A DNA stretch of 8,418 bases from DAOVRL01 sp964459805 (GCA_964459805.1 CAYWOD010000159.1:1-8418), one strand, 5' to 3'; positions 1-6,870 are shown, counted from the first letter of the stretch. Notes: generated by a model not told the origin, from the sequence alone. A program made the numbers and translations.

Positions 1-1
1 G

Positions 2-982
2 AACCTTGCAAATGTCACAACGATTAGTATTGGTTTCGATAGAGGCGCCAGCCCTACTTCAGGATTGGTCTTCTTCGACGATATCAGGTTGTATCCTTCT
101 CTCTGTATCCTTTCGCTTCGTTCGCCCGATTTCGCCAGAGTCGATTATGTCCAGGATTGCGTGGTTGACTACAAAGAGCTTGAGGTAATGGCAAAGACTT
201 GGCTGGCTGTGGCAGCAGCTCCCAGCACCGCTTCTGCAATTGCCTTTTATGAATTTGAAGGCAATTTCTCCGATAGCACCGGTACCCAACCTGACGGTAT
301 TCCCGTCGGTTCACCGGGACTCATTGTAGATGGCGAGCGGGGTAACGTACTTAGCGTCTCGCCCGGTAACCAAGTTGACTGTGGCGTTGTGACACCGTCG
401 TCGGTAACTGATCTGACGGTTGGCTTATGGGTTTTAACTCCAGACCCGATTGCTAATTCTAACAGACCGCTTACAGCTTGTGAGGTGGCCGGCGGTCCAG
501 ATCCTGGTTGGGCGCTTTTTATGCGAAACGACACCTGGATTGAAGGCAGCGTAGGAAGTAACATTTGGTTCCGAGTAATGGGTCAAGATCCCGCGGGCGG
601 TTCATGGGAAGGCGGGGACCTCTGGATTCACGGAGATGATCCTATTTATACTCCCGGTGAATGGATTCATCTCGCCATTACGTTTGACGCTACATCCAGA
701 ATGCTTACGGGATATGTCAACGGCCTATTTGCCGCGGAAAGACTCGTCACCGAAGATACTCGCGCGGTTGGCAGCGATGTGTCACATCTGATCCTTGGTG
801 GTCAACAAGAGGCCTTCACCGGTTTGTTAGACGATGTCCTAATCTACGACGTGGTGCTGACGGATGCTGAGATACTGGGCCTTACTGGGATGCGGACTGA
901 CTTGTACGAGGACCAAAAGACTGACTTCAAGGACTTTGCTGAGCTGGCCCTATGGTGGCTCGATGAGCAACGGTGGCCGTAG
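2..982 (+). CDS. Secreted LamG-domain protein with dockerin-like flanks (5' end outside window)
   Basis: The frame is open from the left edge, so this is the last 326 residues of a longer protein; the internal TTG at 65 is not a credible start. Seen: residues 1-29 (VTTISIGFDRG, then VFFDDIRLYP) look like the final strands of a beta-sandwich domain. Residues ~40-62 (CVVDYKELEVMAKTWL) resemble half a dockerin-type repeat. Residues ~80-295 form a LamG/concanavalin-like jellyroll, with FYEFEGNFSDSTG at its start, LTVGLWVLTP, WIHLAITFD and LLDDVLIYDVVLTDAEI at its end. The tail (TDFKDFAELALWWLDEQRWP) is a second dockerin-like segment. Planctomycete proteins of this build are usually exported, and LamG domains often bind glycans or proteins. 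No catalytic residues are visible, so a binding role is an inference. A strong hairpin follows the stop. Sure of the domain, unsure of the function. Confidence 0.85.
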   Translation, partial: NLANVTTISIGFDRGASPTSGLVFFDDIRLYPSLCILSLRSPDFARVDYVQDCVVDYKELEVMAKTWLAVAAAPSTASAIAFYEFEGNFSDSTGTQPDGIPVGSPGLIVDGERGNVLSVSPGNQVDCGVVTPSSVTDLTVGLWVLTPDPIANSNRPLTACEVAGGPDPGWALFMRNDTWIEGSVGSNIWFRVMGQDPAGGSWEGGDLWIHGDDPIYTPGEWIHLAITFDATSRMLTGYVNGLFAAERLVTEDTRAVGSDVSHLILGGQQEAFTGLLDDVLIYDVVLTDAEILGLTGMRTDLYEDQKTDFKDFAELALWWLDEQRWP

Positions 983-1034
983 CGCTAACACTCATACAAG
1001 GCTGAGTAGGTGGTATATGACTTTGCCCAAGTTT

Positions 1035-1075
1035 GGGGGCCTATAGTGATTGACTGGCTATAGGCCCCCCATTGT
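1035..1075 (+). terminator. Hairpin terminator after the LamG gene
   Basis: There is a perfect 12-bp inverted repeat: GGGGGCCTATAG at 1035-1046 and CTATAGGCCCCC at 1058-1069, with an 11-nt loop. It lies 52 bases after the LamG stop codon. The following bases (CATTGTCTTTA) are only moderately T-rich, so it is not a textbook intrinsic terminator. Stem strength and position still make termination or 3'-end protection the best reading. Confidence 0.7.
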
Positions 1076-1185
1076 CTTTAGGGCAAATAACCTTTGCGGC
1101 CTTCTAACGATTTGTACCGCCTGGGAAGCCATAAAAAGCGGTTCACCAAGCAGTAGGAGAATTTAACGAAAAAGTGCTCAAGACC

Positions 1186-1215
1186 TTGCTTTTTTCACAC
1201 AGATATGGTTATAAT
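1186..1215 (+). promoter_or_regulatory. Probable sigma70 promoter of the pseudopilin gene
   Basis: A perfect TATAAT lies at 1210-1215, with TTGCTT at 1186-1191 and an 18-base spacer. The -35 box matches consensus weakly (TTG only). Transcription from here would give a leader of about 80 nt before the ATG at 1305. No other good promoter is seen between the hairpin at 1069 and the gene. Confidence 0.5.
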
Positions 1216-1304
1216 GTTTGTTACGAAGATTGGACAGGCATAGCGAAATCGATGTTAAATGGGAAATCGTGGATGAGAATATACTACAGGGAACTCTACC
1301 TATT

Positions 1305-2162
1305 ATGAAAAAGACTAAAGCATTCACACTTATTGAGCTGCTGGTTGTAATAGCGATTATCGCTTTGCTGATGGCGATTCTGGTGCCTGCGTTAAGATAT
1401 GCCAAACAGCAGGCAACTGGAGCGGCTTGTCTGGGCAATGAAAGATCTCTCATTCTTGCCTGGTACGCATTTCCGCAAGATAATGATGACAAACTGGTGG
1501 GTGGAAATCCCTATCCTGGTCCACCGAATTATGAAATCTCCTGGGTCCAAGCTCCTCAAAATGATGACGGAACGGTGATGCTTGGTGCCGGCTCTGAACC
1601 ATCGGCAACTGGCAAACTGGCTTATGAATATGAATCGATTGGTATCAAGAGAGGAAAACTCTGGCCTTATCTCAAAACTCTGAAAGTCTATCACTGTCCG
1701 GGCGACAAACGGATACTGCGACCGAAAAACAGCGCTTATCGCAGCTATTCAATCCTCTGGACGATGAATGGATCGTATGGCAGGAGTTACGAAACCGATC
1801 CAATCTATGATACGGGCGAAGTTGCTCACCAATACAACCAAATCAAAAACGCATGCGCTAAACTCGTATTTGTCGAGGATAAGGATGATCGTGGTTGGAA
1901 CATGGGTTCCTGGGTTTTGAATCCTGTCGGAAACAACTTTACAGACTCTCTGGCTCTCTGGCATGTCGATAGTGGAACGCTGGCTTTTGCGGACGGTCAT
2001 GCCGAAAGGCACAAGTGGCGGGACAAACGTACTATAGAATACTTTAGGGATCCTTATACTTGGACGGAACCTCATTCTACACCGGATAACGTCAATCCAG
2101 ACTTGCGGTTTATCCAGAGGGCATATTTACCCACAGGGAAAGGCCCGGGTCAGCACAACTAA
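1305..2162 (+). CDS. Pseudopilin-like protein, prepilin-type N-terminus and H-X9-DG motif
   Basis: A 285-residue protein. Residues 1-31 are a type IV prepilin / type II secretion pseudopilin leader: short basic MKKTKA, then FTLIELLVVIAIIALL with the conserved Glu at +5 of the mature form (E11), forming the single N-terminal membrane helix. Cleavage by prepilin peptidase is expected between A6 and F7; Ala instead of the usual Gly at -1 is common in planctomycete copies. The body carries YHCPGDKR (Cys131). H220 followed by nine residues and D230-G231 is an exact H-X9-DG motif, the mark of the large planctomycete DUF1559-like pseudopilin families. The in-frame TTG at 1218 overlaps the downstream side of the -10 region and would destroy the leader peptide, so ATG 1305 is chosen; AGGGA at 1288-1292 is a plausible though distant ribosome site. 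Such genes occur in many copies in these genomes; the specific role is unknown. Confidence 0.9.
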   Translation: MKKTKAFTLIELLVVIAIIALLMAILVPALRYAKQQATGAACLGNERSLILAWYAFPQDNDDKLVGGNPYPGPPNYEISWVQAPQNDDGTVMLGAGSEPSATGKLAYEYESIGIKRGKLWPYLKTLKVYHCPGDKRILRPKNSAYRSYSILWTMNGSYGRSYETDPIYDTGEVAHQYNQIKNACAKLVFVEDKDDRGWNMGSWVLNPVGNNFTDSLALWHVDSGTLAFADGHAERHKWRDKRTIEYFRDPYTWTEPHSTPDNVNPDLRFIQRAYLPTGKGPGQHN

Positions 2163-2673
2163 CCGTACCTTCCCTGCTGAAAATTACATTTGGGGCGGAA
2201 GAACCGAGTGATTTACCTGGGAGTTACGAGGTCTTGGCATTGGCAAGTTTAGAACGTTGTGCGCTTGTCAAGCGCCAATAGGACCACTACGAACAACGTG
2301 TGCTTTCGGCAAGCCCGTATGAAATAATTCCTTTTTGCTGGTATCGTCAGTTGTGTCCGGCAAGTTCCGCTCGATCGGTGCCCTATGTGAGGGGTCCTCG
2401 GGCGGATGTCAGGCAGTGAGAAAAAAGCGGCTCTCTGAAATAATTTATGGGTAAGAACAGAAGGAATCGCCTTCGGCGAGGCTGCTTAATCTTTTCAAAC
2501 ACCCCCCAGCCGAAGCCAGATATGTGACGGCGCTAAGCGAAATTGACTATCAGAAAGCATATAGCTTGAAGACCTTATAAAACGCTTGAATTGGCCTTGT
2601 ATCACAATATCGGGGCACTGCCCGAGCCTGTTGAAGCCCACAAATTCTTTTGAAGAGGCGAAAAAAGCTACTT
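2163..2673. other. Gene-poor spacer, no recognisable gene
   Basis: I find no complete gene, RNA or clear terminator in these ~510 bases. Small structures are a tight palindrome GCGCTTGTCAAGCGC (2261-2275), a 5-bp hairpin TCGCCTTCGGCGA (2467-2479) and a 10-bp direct repeat TGAAATAATT (2320-2329 and 2436-2445). From 2455 to about 2670 the plus strand reads like protein in two successive frames (2455-2577, then 2580 onward). They are separated by a stop and a frame change and lack a start, so this could be decayed coding DNA of unknown identity. The prepilin gene has no obvious terminator here. Confidence 0.5.
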
Positions 2674-3112
2674 GTAAGTGCTCACTCGACCTTGGATATT
2701 TGAAGCAAAAGCATGCCTTTGTCCGATAATATATCTATTCGTTTTCACGGTTGTGCTGGGATGTGTTGTGAGTTTGACCATGAGTGCCCTGCGAAGAATC
2801 CGAAGGCAGAGCGGTAAGCGACGTAGGCAACAACCCAGCCCAATCCGCCAGAGGTCGGACGGACCGGCCAGGCCAGGTAGCCCCGAGCGGATAGATCTGG
2901 ACCACAGCGAGCTGGAGGCGATCCTTGAGCGTGCCAGAGCGAGCCTTAGCCCGGAGCAATACGACACGCTTCACGCAGCCCTTGAGACCCTGCTGTTTTT
3001 GACTCAGGAGCTGGAGAAAAAACGGGTATCGGTCCAGCGTCTCAAGCAACTGCTCTTCGGGGCGACCACAGAGAAGACACGCAAAGTGCTCGAAAAGGCC
3101 CTGAACGAGGCC
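2674..3112 (+). mobile_element. IS66-family insertion sequence, left part only
   Basis: The segment contains the 5' part of an IS66 TnpC transposase gene. A candidate outer end is GTAAGTGCTCACTCGACC at 2674-2691; the family's terminal repeats characteristically begin GTAA. No matching inverted copy occurs anywhere to the right in the window, so the right end is gone. The right boundary, where the sequence switches to an ABC ATPase gene, can only be placed between about 3090 and 3118. The left boundary is an inference from the GTAA motif and its ~105-bp distance to the transposase ATG. Confidence 0.6.
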
Positions 3113-3127
3113 GGAAACTCGCTCTGA
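2780..3127 (+). pseudogene. tnpC: IS66 transposase (TnpC), N-terminal fragment
   Basis: 115 codons remain of a gene that normally encodes about 500 residues. Start ATG 2780 gives a basic N-terminus (RRIRRQSGKRRRQQ), typical of the arm ahead of the coiled coil. Residues ~35-90 form an amphipathic helix (ELEAILERARASLSPEQYD, then LLFLTQELEKKR), followed by VQRLKQLLFGATTEKT at residues 85-100. This matches the IS66 hallmark LFGxxSEK that ends the leucine-zipper region. The zinc-finger, the DDE catalytic core and the C-terminal segment are absent. The frame runs past the junction for a few codons and stops at TGA 3125-3127, immediately followed by TAG. An upstream in-frame GTG at 2678 would add a hydrophobic stretch not expected in this family. 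The fragment cannot catalyse transposition. Confidence 0.8.
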
Positions 3128-3741
3128 TAGGTCCCAACGGCGCGGGCAAATCCACATTGCTGCTCGCGATGGCAGGCTTTGTAAAAGGAACCGGGAGAGT
3201 TGTTGTCGATGGTTTGGAAATCAACAGGAAAAATCTAAAAAAAATCCGCCTTCGCCTCTGCTCTTGCCTGGAGAACCCCGACGACCAGTTATTTATGCCG
3301 ACTTTGTTCGACGATGTGGCATTCGGACCGCTCAATATGGGCCTGACCCCCGAAGAGGTAAAGGCGCGTGTTGCCGATGCGCTGCAGACGGCCGGCCTGA
3401 AGGAAATGGCCGACAAGGCCCCTCATCATCTCTCAGCCGGGCAGAAACGAGCCGCCGCAATCGCGACGGTACTCTCTATGGCGCCAAAAATAATTACGCT
3501 CGATGAACCGGACGGCAGTCTCGACCCCAGAAACCGCAACAATCTCCTAAAGTTGCTCGCGAGTTTGCCTCAGACGCTGATAATAGCGACTTGTAATATG
3601 AATTTCGCCGCCGCACTTGCCGATAGAGCTGTCTTAGTTGACAAGGGGCGCATTATCGCCGATGGTGATGCAAAAAGGATAATGTGGGATCCAAAACTGA
3701 TGACCAAACACGGCCTGGAAGTGCCAAGCACAATAAGGTGA
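3112..3741 (+). pseudogene. Cobalt/nickel ECF transporter ATPase (CbiO/EcfA-like), 5'-truncated
   Basis: Reading frame 1 encodes most of an ABC ATPase, starting just before the Walker A motif (LIGPNGAGKST, codons at 3124-3156). CbiO/EcfA features follow: NPDDQLF after the Q-loop, DDVAFGPLNMGL, signature LSAGQKR, Walker B plus D-loop IITLDEPDGSLDPRNR, and ADRAVLVDKGRIIADG. The first ~30 residues, including the A-loop, are missing. No ATG, GTG or TTG lies in frame between the stop at 2983 and TTG 3157, so the P-loop is upstream of every possible start. Two function-critical residues also differ from family consensus: the Q-loop Gln is Glu (ENPDD, codon 3271), and the H-loop His is Cys (IIATCNMNF, codon 3592). 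The intact family energises cobalt or nickel uptake with CbiM and CbiQ, neither of which is present. I infer a dead remnant left by an IS-mediated deletion. Confidence 0.85.
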
Positions 3742-3798
3742 GTTCCAATTGCGTTGATGCGTTCAGCCGGGCCTTTGGCGAGGCGAATTCGTTTTTTC

Positions 3799-3827
3799 TT
3801 GACATTCTTATGGCCCGTCTGTATTTG
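3799..3827 (+). promoter_or_regulatory. Probable topA promoter
   Basis: A perfect -35 box TTGACA lies at 3799-3804, with a 17-base spacer and TATTTG at 3822-3827 as a weak -10. The expected start near 3834 gives a ~105-nt leader before topA. The perfect -35 and ideal spacing support it; the -10 matches only three of six positions. Confidence 0.5.
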
Positions 3828-3841
3828 TCCAATTCTAAATT

Positions 3842-3909
3842 TTATCGGCCAAATCGCCGATAACTACCGATACACGTACCAGGAACGAATAAACCCGGGC
3901 GAAAGCCCG
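3842..3909 (+). promoter_or_regulatory. Two small hairpins in the topA leader
   Basis: TTATCGGC (3842-3849) and GCCGATAA (3856-3863) form a perfect 8-bp inverted repeat with a 6-nt loop, just after the predicted transcription start. A second stem, CGGGC-GAAA-GCCCG (3896-3909), has a stable GNRA tetraloop and ends 14 bases before the ribosome-binding site. The first could be an operator or an RNA hairpin; the second looks like an RNA element. A role in controlling topA is an inference. Confidence 0.4.
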
Positions 3910-3923
3910 CGGCAGACTATAAC

Positions 3924-3930
3924 AGGTGAG
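3924..3930 (+). promoter_or_regulatory. Ribosome-binding site fixing the topA start
   Basis: AGGTGAG ends 8 bases before ATG 3939. The in-frame GTG at 3930 overlaps this motif, so it cannot be the start served by it. ATG 3939 is therefore preferred. Confidence 0.75.
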
Positions 3931-3938
3931 TGTTGCTT

Positions 3939-6290
3939 ATGGCAAAATCGGGTTCGTCAAACGGTAAATCTCTGGTAATTGTGGAATCGCCGGCGAAGGC
4001 CAAGACCATAAACAGATACCTCGGAACAGCGTTCGAGGTCAAGGCCTCGATGGGGCACGTGCGTGATTTGCCGTCGAAGGGCTTGAATGTTGACATAGAA
4101 AACGACTTTGAGCCGACCTACGACATAATGCCCGGAAAAAAACGCACGGTAACGTCGCTAAAGGCCGCTGCAAGAAAATGCGACAAGCTCTATCTGGCCA
4201 CCGACCTTGACCGTGAAGGTGAGGCAATCGCCTGGCATCTGGCACAAGTGCTCGGTGTGCCCCAGGAGCAGACTTTCCGCGTGATATTCAACGCCATAAC
4301 ACATTCGACTATTAAGCGGGCCTTTGCCGAGCCGGGCAAGCTGGATATGGCCAAGGTTATGGCCCAGCAGGCCCGGCGAATCCTCGATAGAATTGTCGGC
4401 TATCAGATAAGCCCCCTGCTCTGGAAGAAGGTCGCGCGCGGGCTTTCGGCCGGCCGGGTACAATCGGTCGCGGTCAAAATCATCGTCGAAAGAGAAAGGC
4501 AAATCCGCGCGTTCGAGCCGGTCGAATACTGGCTCATCCCCGCCGTCTTCACTACCGACCTGCAAAACGATTATATCGACCAATGGTTCGACTTTATTAC
4601 GCCGAAAAACGAGAGCGATAATCCGCCCACGCTCGCCTCGCAATACAAATGGCTCGCCGCACACAACGCCTTCAAGGCCGAGCTGCACAAAGTCGGCGAT
4701 ATGAAGTTCGAGGCATCGAATAAACAGCAAGCCGAACACATATTCGCTGCGATAAAAGGTGCGCAGTTCAAGGTCGCCGATGTAGAAACCAAAGAATCCC
4801 TTTCTCGCCCCTCGCCTCCTTTCATAACTTCAACGCTGCAGCAGACGGCGGCGAATCGGCTGGGATTTACCACCAAGAGGATTATGAGGCTCGCCCAGCA
4901 GTTGTATGAGGGCATTGACTTGGGCTCAATGGGATCGCTCGGGCTTATTACGTATATGAGAACCGACAGCACGCACATTTCGCCCGAGGCCGTCAAAGAG
5001 GCGCGAAGTCATATCGGCATGCACCTCGGAGCCGAGTATCTGCCCGAAAAGCCAAACGTTTATGCATCGGGGAAGAACGCCCAGCAGGCCCACGAGGCCA
5101 TCCACCCAACGGACATTGACCTCACGCCGGCCGACATAAAGCCGTTTCTTACCGACGAGCAATTCAAGCTCTACAACCTCATCTGGCGGCGTTTTGTAGC
5201 ATCTCAGATGAAGCCGGCCAGGTGGGACGTGACGAATCTACAGATAGCAGCGGAGACGTCCGTTGGCCGATGTTTGTATAAGGTCGCCGGAAGGGTAGTG
5301 GTCTTCGACGGATATACGAGAATCTGGTCGATTGGGTCAAACGGACAGCAGTTACCCCCGGTGAAAGTCGGCCGGGACCTGGCAGCGGTTGACATCAAGG
5401 CCGAGCAGCATTTCACCAAGCCGCCGGCCCGATATACCGAAGGCTCGCTCGTAAAAGCCCTCGAAAAAGAGGGCATCGGCCGACCAAGCACCTACGCCGC
5501 GATAATTAGCACCATACAGGATAGAAAGTATGTCGAGCGAAAGGAAAAGAAGTTCTTTGCCACCGACCTGGGCGAGATAGTTACCGATAAGCTCAACGAG
5601 TACTTCCCGAAGATTATGGACGTCGCCTTTACGCGGTATATGGAAGAGCAGCTCGACAAGATCGAGGAGCATCACTTAGACTGGCTCGGCGTCTTGAGAG
5701 ATTTTTATGGGCCGTTCAAACAGAGCCTCGAGACGGCGCAGGCCCAAATGAAACACGCCAAAGCGGAGATGGCTCCCAGCGAATATCAATGTCCGCAGTG
5801 CAGTGAGCCGCTTGTTTACAGATTCGGCAAGAATGGAAAGTTCCTGAGCTGCTCTACGTACCCCAAGTGCACGTTTGCGTGCCCATGTGACAAGGAAGGC
5901 AAAATGGTTGAAGAGAAAGTTAGCGAGCATAAATGTCCGGTTTGCGGTAAGCCGATGATCGAAAGAAACGGGCGATTCGGTCCGTTCCTCGGATGCAGCG
6001 ACTATCCGAACTGCAAGACGACCCTCAAGATAGACAAGGATGGCAACGTCCTGCCGCCCAAGCCCCCGCCGGAGCCTACCGGAATAAAATGCCACAAGTG
6101 CAAAGATGGTGAGCTGGTGGTCCGGCAAGGCAAGAAAGGGCCGTTCTTGGGCTGCGGCAGATTCCCAAAGTGCAAGACCATTGTCAGCATCAAGCAGCTC
6201 GACCATCTAAAAGAGCTTCAGTCCGCAGGTCAGTGGCCGCCCGAAACACCCGAAGAGGCCGACAAGCTCCTCGGAAGAAAAAAGGCATAA
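3939..6290 (+). CDS. topA: DNA topoisomerase I (type IA)
   Basis: A complete 783-residue enzyme that relaxes negative supercoils by cutting one strand through a 5'-phosphotyrosine link. The TOPRIM domain carries LVIVESPAKAKTI, with catalytic Glu16, and the metal-binding DLDREGE at Asp89, Asp91 and Glu93. The core motif ILDRIVGYQISPLLWKKV is followed by LSAGRVQSVAVKIIVERE. The active-site motif GLITYMRTDST places the nucleophile at Tyr339, with Arg341 beside it. GIGRPSTYAAIISTIQDRKYV is also intact. The C-terminus has three four-cysteine topoisomerase zinc ribbons: C618/C621/C638/C644, C666/C669/C686/C692 and C718/C721/C739/C745. E. coli TopA is somewhat longer (865 residues). It appears to be transcribed alone, from its own promoter just after the CbiO remnant. 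All key residues are present, so it should be functional. Confidence 0.98.
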   Translation: MAKSGSSNGKSLVIVESPAKAKTINRYLGTAFEVKASMGHVRDLPSKGLNVDIENDFEPTYDIMPGKKRTVTSLKAAARKCDKLYLATDLDREGEAIAWHLAQVLGVPQEQTFRVIFNAITHSTIKRAFAEPGKLDMAKVMAQQARRILDRIVGYQISPLLWKKVARGLSAGRVQSVAVKIIVERERQIRAFEPVEYWLIPAVFTTDLQNDYIDQWFDFITPKNESDNPPTLASQYKWLAAHNAFKAELHKVGDMKFEASNKQQAEHIFAAIKGAQFKVADVETKESLSRPSPPFITSTLQQTAANRLGFTTKRIMRLAQQLYEGIDLGSMGSLGLITYMRTDSTHISPEAVKEARSHIGMHLGAEYLPEKPNVYASGKNAQQAHEAIHPTDIDLTPADIKPFLTDEQFKLYNLIWRRFVASQMKPARWDVTNLQIAAETSVGRCLYKVAGRVVVFDGYTRIWSIGSNGQQLPPVKVGRDLAAVDIKAEQHFTKPPARYTEGSLVKALEKEGIGRPSTYAAIISTIQDRKYVERKEKKFFATDLGEIVTDKLNEYFPKIMDVAFTRYMEEQLDKIEEHHLDWLGVLRDFYGPFKQSLETAQAQMKHAKAEMAPSEYQCPQCSEPLVYRFGKNGKFLSCSTYPKCTFACPCDKEGKMVEEKVSEHKCPVCGKPMIERNGRFGPFLGCSDYPNCKTTLKIDKDGNVLPPKPPPEPTGIKCHKCKDGELVVRQGKKGPFLGCGRFPKCKTIVSIKQLDHLKELQSAGQWPPETPEEADKLLGRKKA

Positions 6291-6323
6291 AAGGCCAGGA
6301 AAACCACAAAAGTCACACAGTAA

Positions 6324-6467
6324 TCTGTCGGCATAATTACACTGAGCTTTGATGACGGCTTTAAGAAGTCGAGCTTCTTGGACAAATTGCTGGAGCGCTT
6401 GACGGCTATCGAGTCGGTGGGAATAATGCCGGCCGGCAAAGCACTATCGCAGTTGAGTCTCGCCTGA
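6324..6467 (+). pseudogene. Polysaccharide deacetylase remnant, internally deleted
   Basis: An open stretch of 47 codons starts after TAA 6321-6323 and ends at TGA 6465-6467. It has no ATG, GTG or TTG near its beginning. Its first part, VGIITLSFDDGFKKS, matches the N-terminal NodB motif of polysaccharide deacetylases (TLSFDDGF, containing the catalytic and metal-binding Asp pair). It then passes directly into FLDKLLERLTAIESVGIMPAGKAL. From memory this resembles the extreme C-terminus of planctomycete members of the same family (YLDELLxRL..I..VEVMPxGKAL), but I could not check that. The ~200 residues usually in between are missing, suggesting an in-frame internal deletion close to 6368. It lies 33 bases after topA. 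A chance match of the short motif is possible. Confidence 0.45.
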
Positions 6468-6566
6468 GAACACGCGGTGCGCAGAGCGGTCAGGCCGAGC
6501 GAGCGCGTGTGTGGCTAATTCTTCTGGCACACTACAAGTCTCTTTCTGACAAAGGATTGAACAATA

Positions 6567-6660
6567 CGTCATTGCGAAGGAGCCGTAGGCGACTGCGGCA
6601 ATCTCAAACCACTCGAAAGCCGGAGATTGCCACGGCCCCAACGGGGCCTCGCAATGACCG
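6567..6660. repeat. Palindromic extragenic repeat (CGTCATTGCGA type)
   Basis: The left arm (6567-6605) begins CGTCATTGCGA and ends GGCAATCTC. The right arm (6623-6660) begins GAGATTGCC and ends TCGCAATGACCG, its imperfect reverse complement. The 17-base centre separates them. Each arm has its own mini-hairpin: GCC-GTA-GGC in the left and GGCCCC-AAC-GGGGCC (6634-6648) in the right, so the whole could fold as a branched structure. I recognise this as a repeat type scattered between genes in many environmental bacterial genomes, probably mobilised in trans; the copy number here cannot be seen. A reading frame crosses it but is not a gene. Confidence 0.8.
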
Positions 6661-6771
6661 TAGCAAGTGCATTACGCCTTATGGATCACGATTGACAGGC
6701 GCCCAAATCACTTGCCGGAAAATCCGGCCGCACCCCAGCCGAGAAAGGTTGGCGAAACGTGCAATTTCACC

Positions 6772-6801
6772 TTTACAAAAGCGCTTCTGGCCGAGTATAA
6801 T
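6772..6801 (+). promoter_or_regulatory. groES promoter
   Basis: TTTACA (6772-6777), an 18-base spacer and a perfect TATAAT (6796-6801) form the best sigma70-type promoter in the window. The predicted start near 6808 gives a ~63-nt leader ahead of groES. Confidence 0.75.
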
Positions 6802-6819
6802 CAGCGTATCTCGCGCTGA
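6801..6819. promoter_or_regulatory. Inverted repeat over the groES transcription start
   Basis: TCAGCG (6801-6806) and CGCTGA (6814-6819) are exact inverted repeats 7 bases apart, covering the last base of the -10 box and the expected start. The position suits an operator. It is not the CIRCE element of HrcA-controlled chaperonin operons. Six-bp arms can arise by chance. Confidence 0.3.
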
Positions 6820-6870
6820 CAAACGGAAATGGGCGTATTTGAAACGAACTTCTGTGAGAATCGAGGCAAA

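Noticed and set aside
1218..1304. TTG 1218 as the start of the pseudopilin
   Set aside because: It lies only 3 bases after the -10 box and would place 29 residues before the short basic leader that prepilin peptidase recognises.
2678..3741. A single functional transposase-ATPase fusion protein
   Set aside because: The two parts are in different frames, TGA and TAG stand back to back after the junction, and there is no slippery sequence for frameshifting.
3771..3797. Intrinsic terminator before the topA promoter
   Set aside because: A run of six T at 3792-3797 exists, but the preceding stem (GCCT/AGGC) is only 4 bp and is separated from the T-run by several bases.
3930..3938. GTG 3930 as the topA start
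   Set aside because: It overlaps the ribosome-binding motif AGGTGAG; ATG 3939 is correctly spaced from it and gives the natural MAKS beginning.
6692..6697. TTGACA as a promoter -35 box
   Set aside because: No acceptable -10 box lies 16-19 bases downstream (the bases there are GC-rich); the promoter at 6772-6801 is far better.
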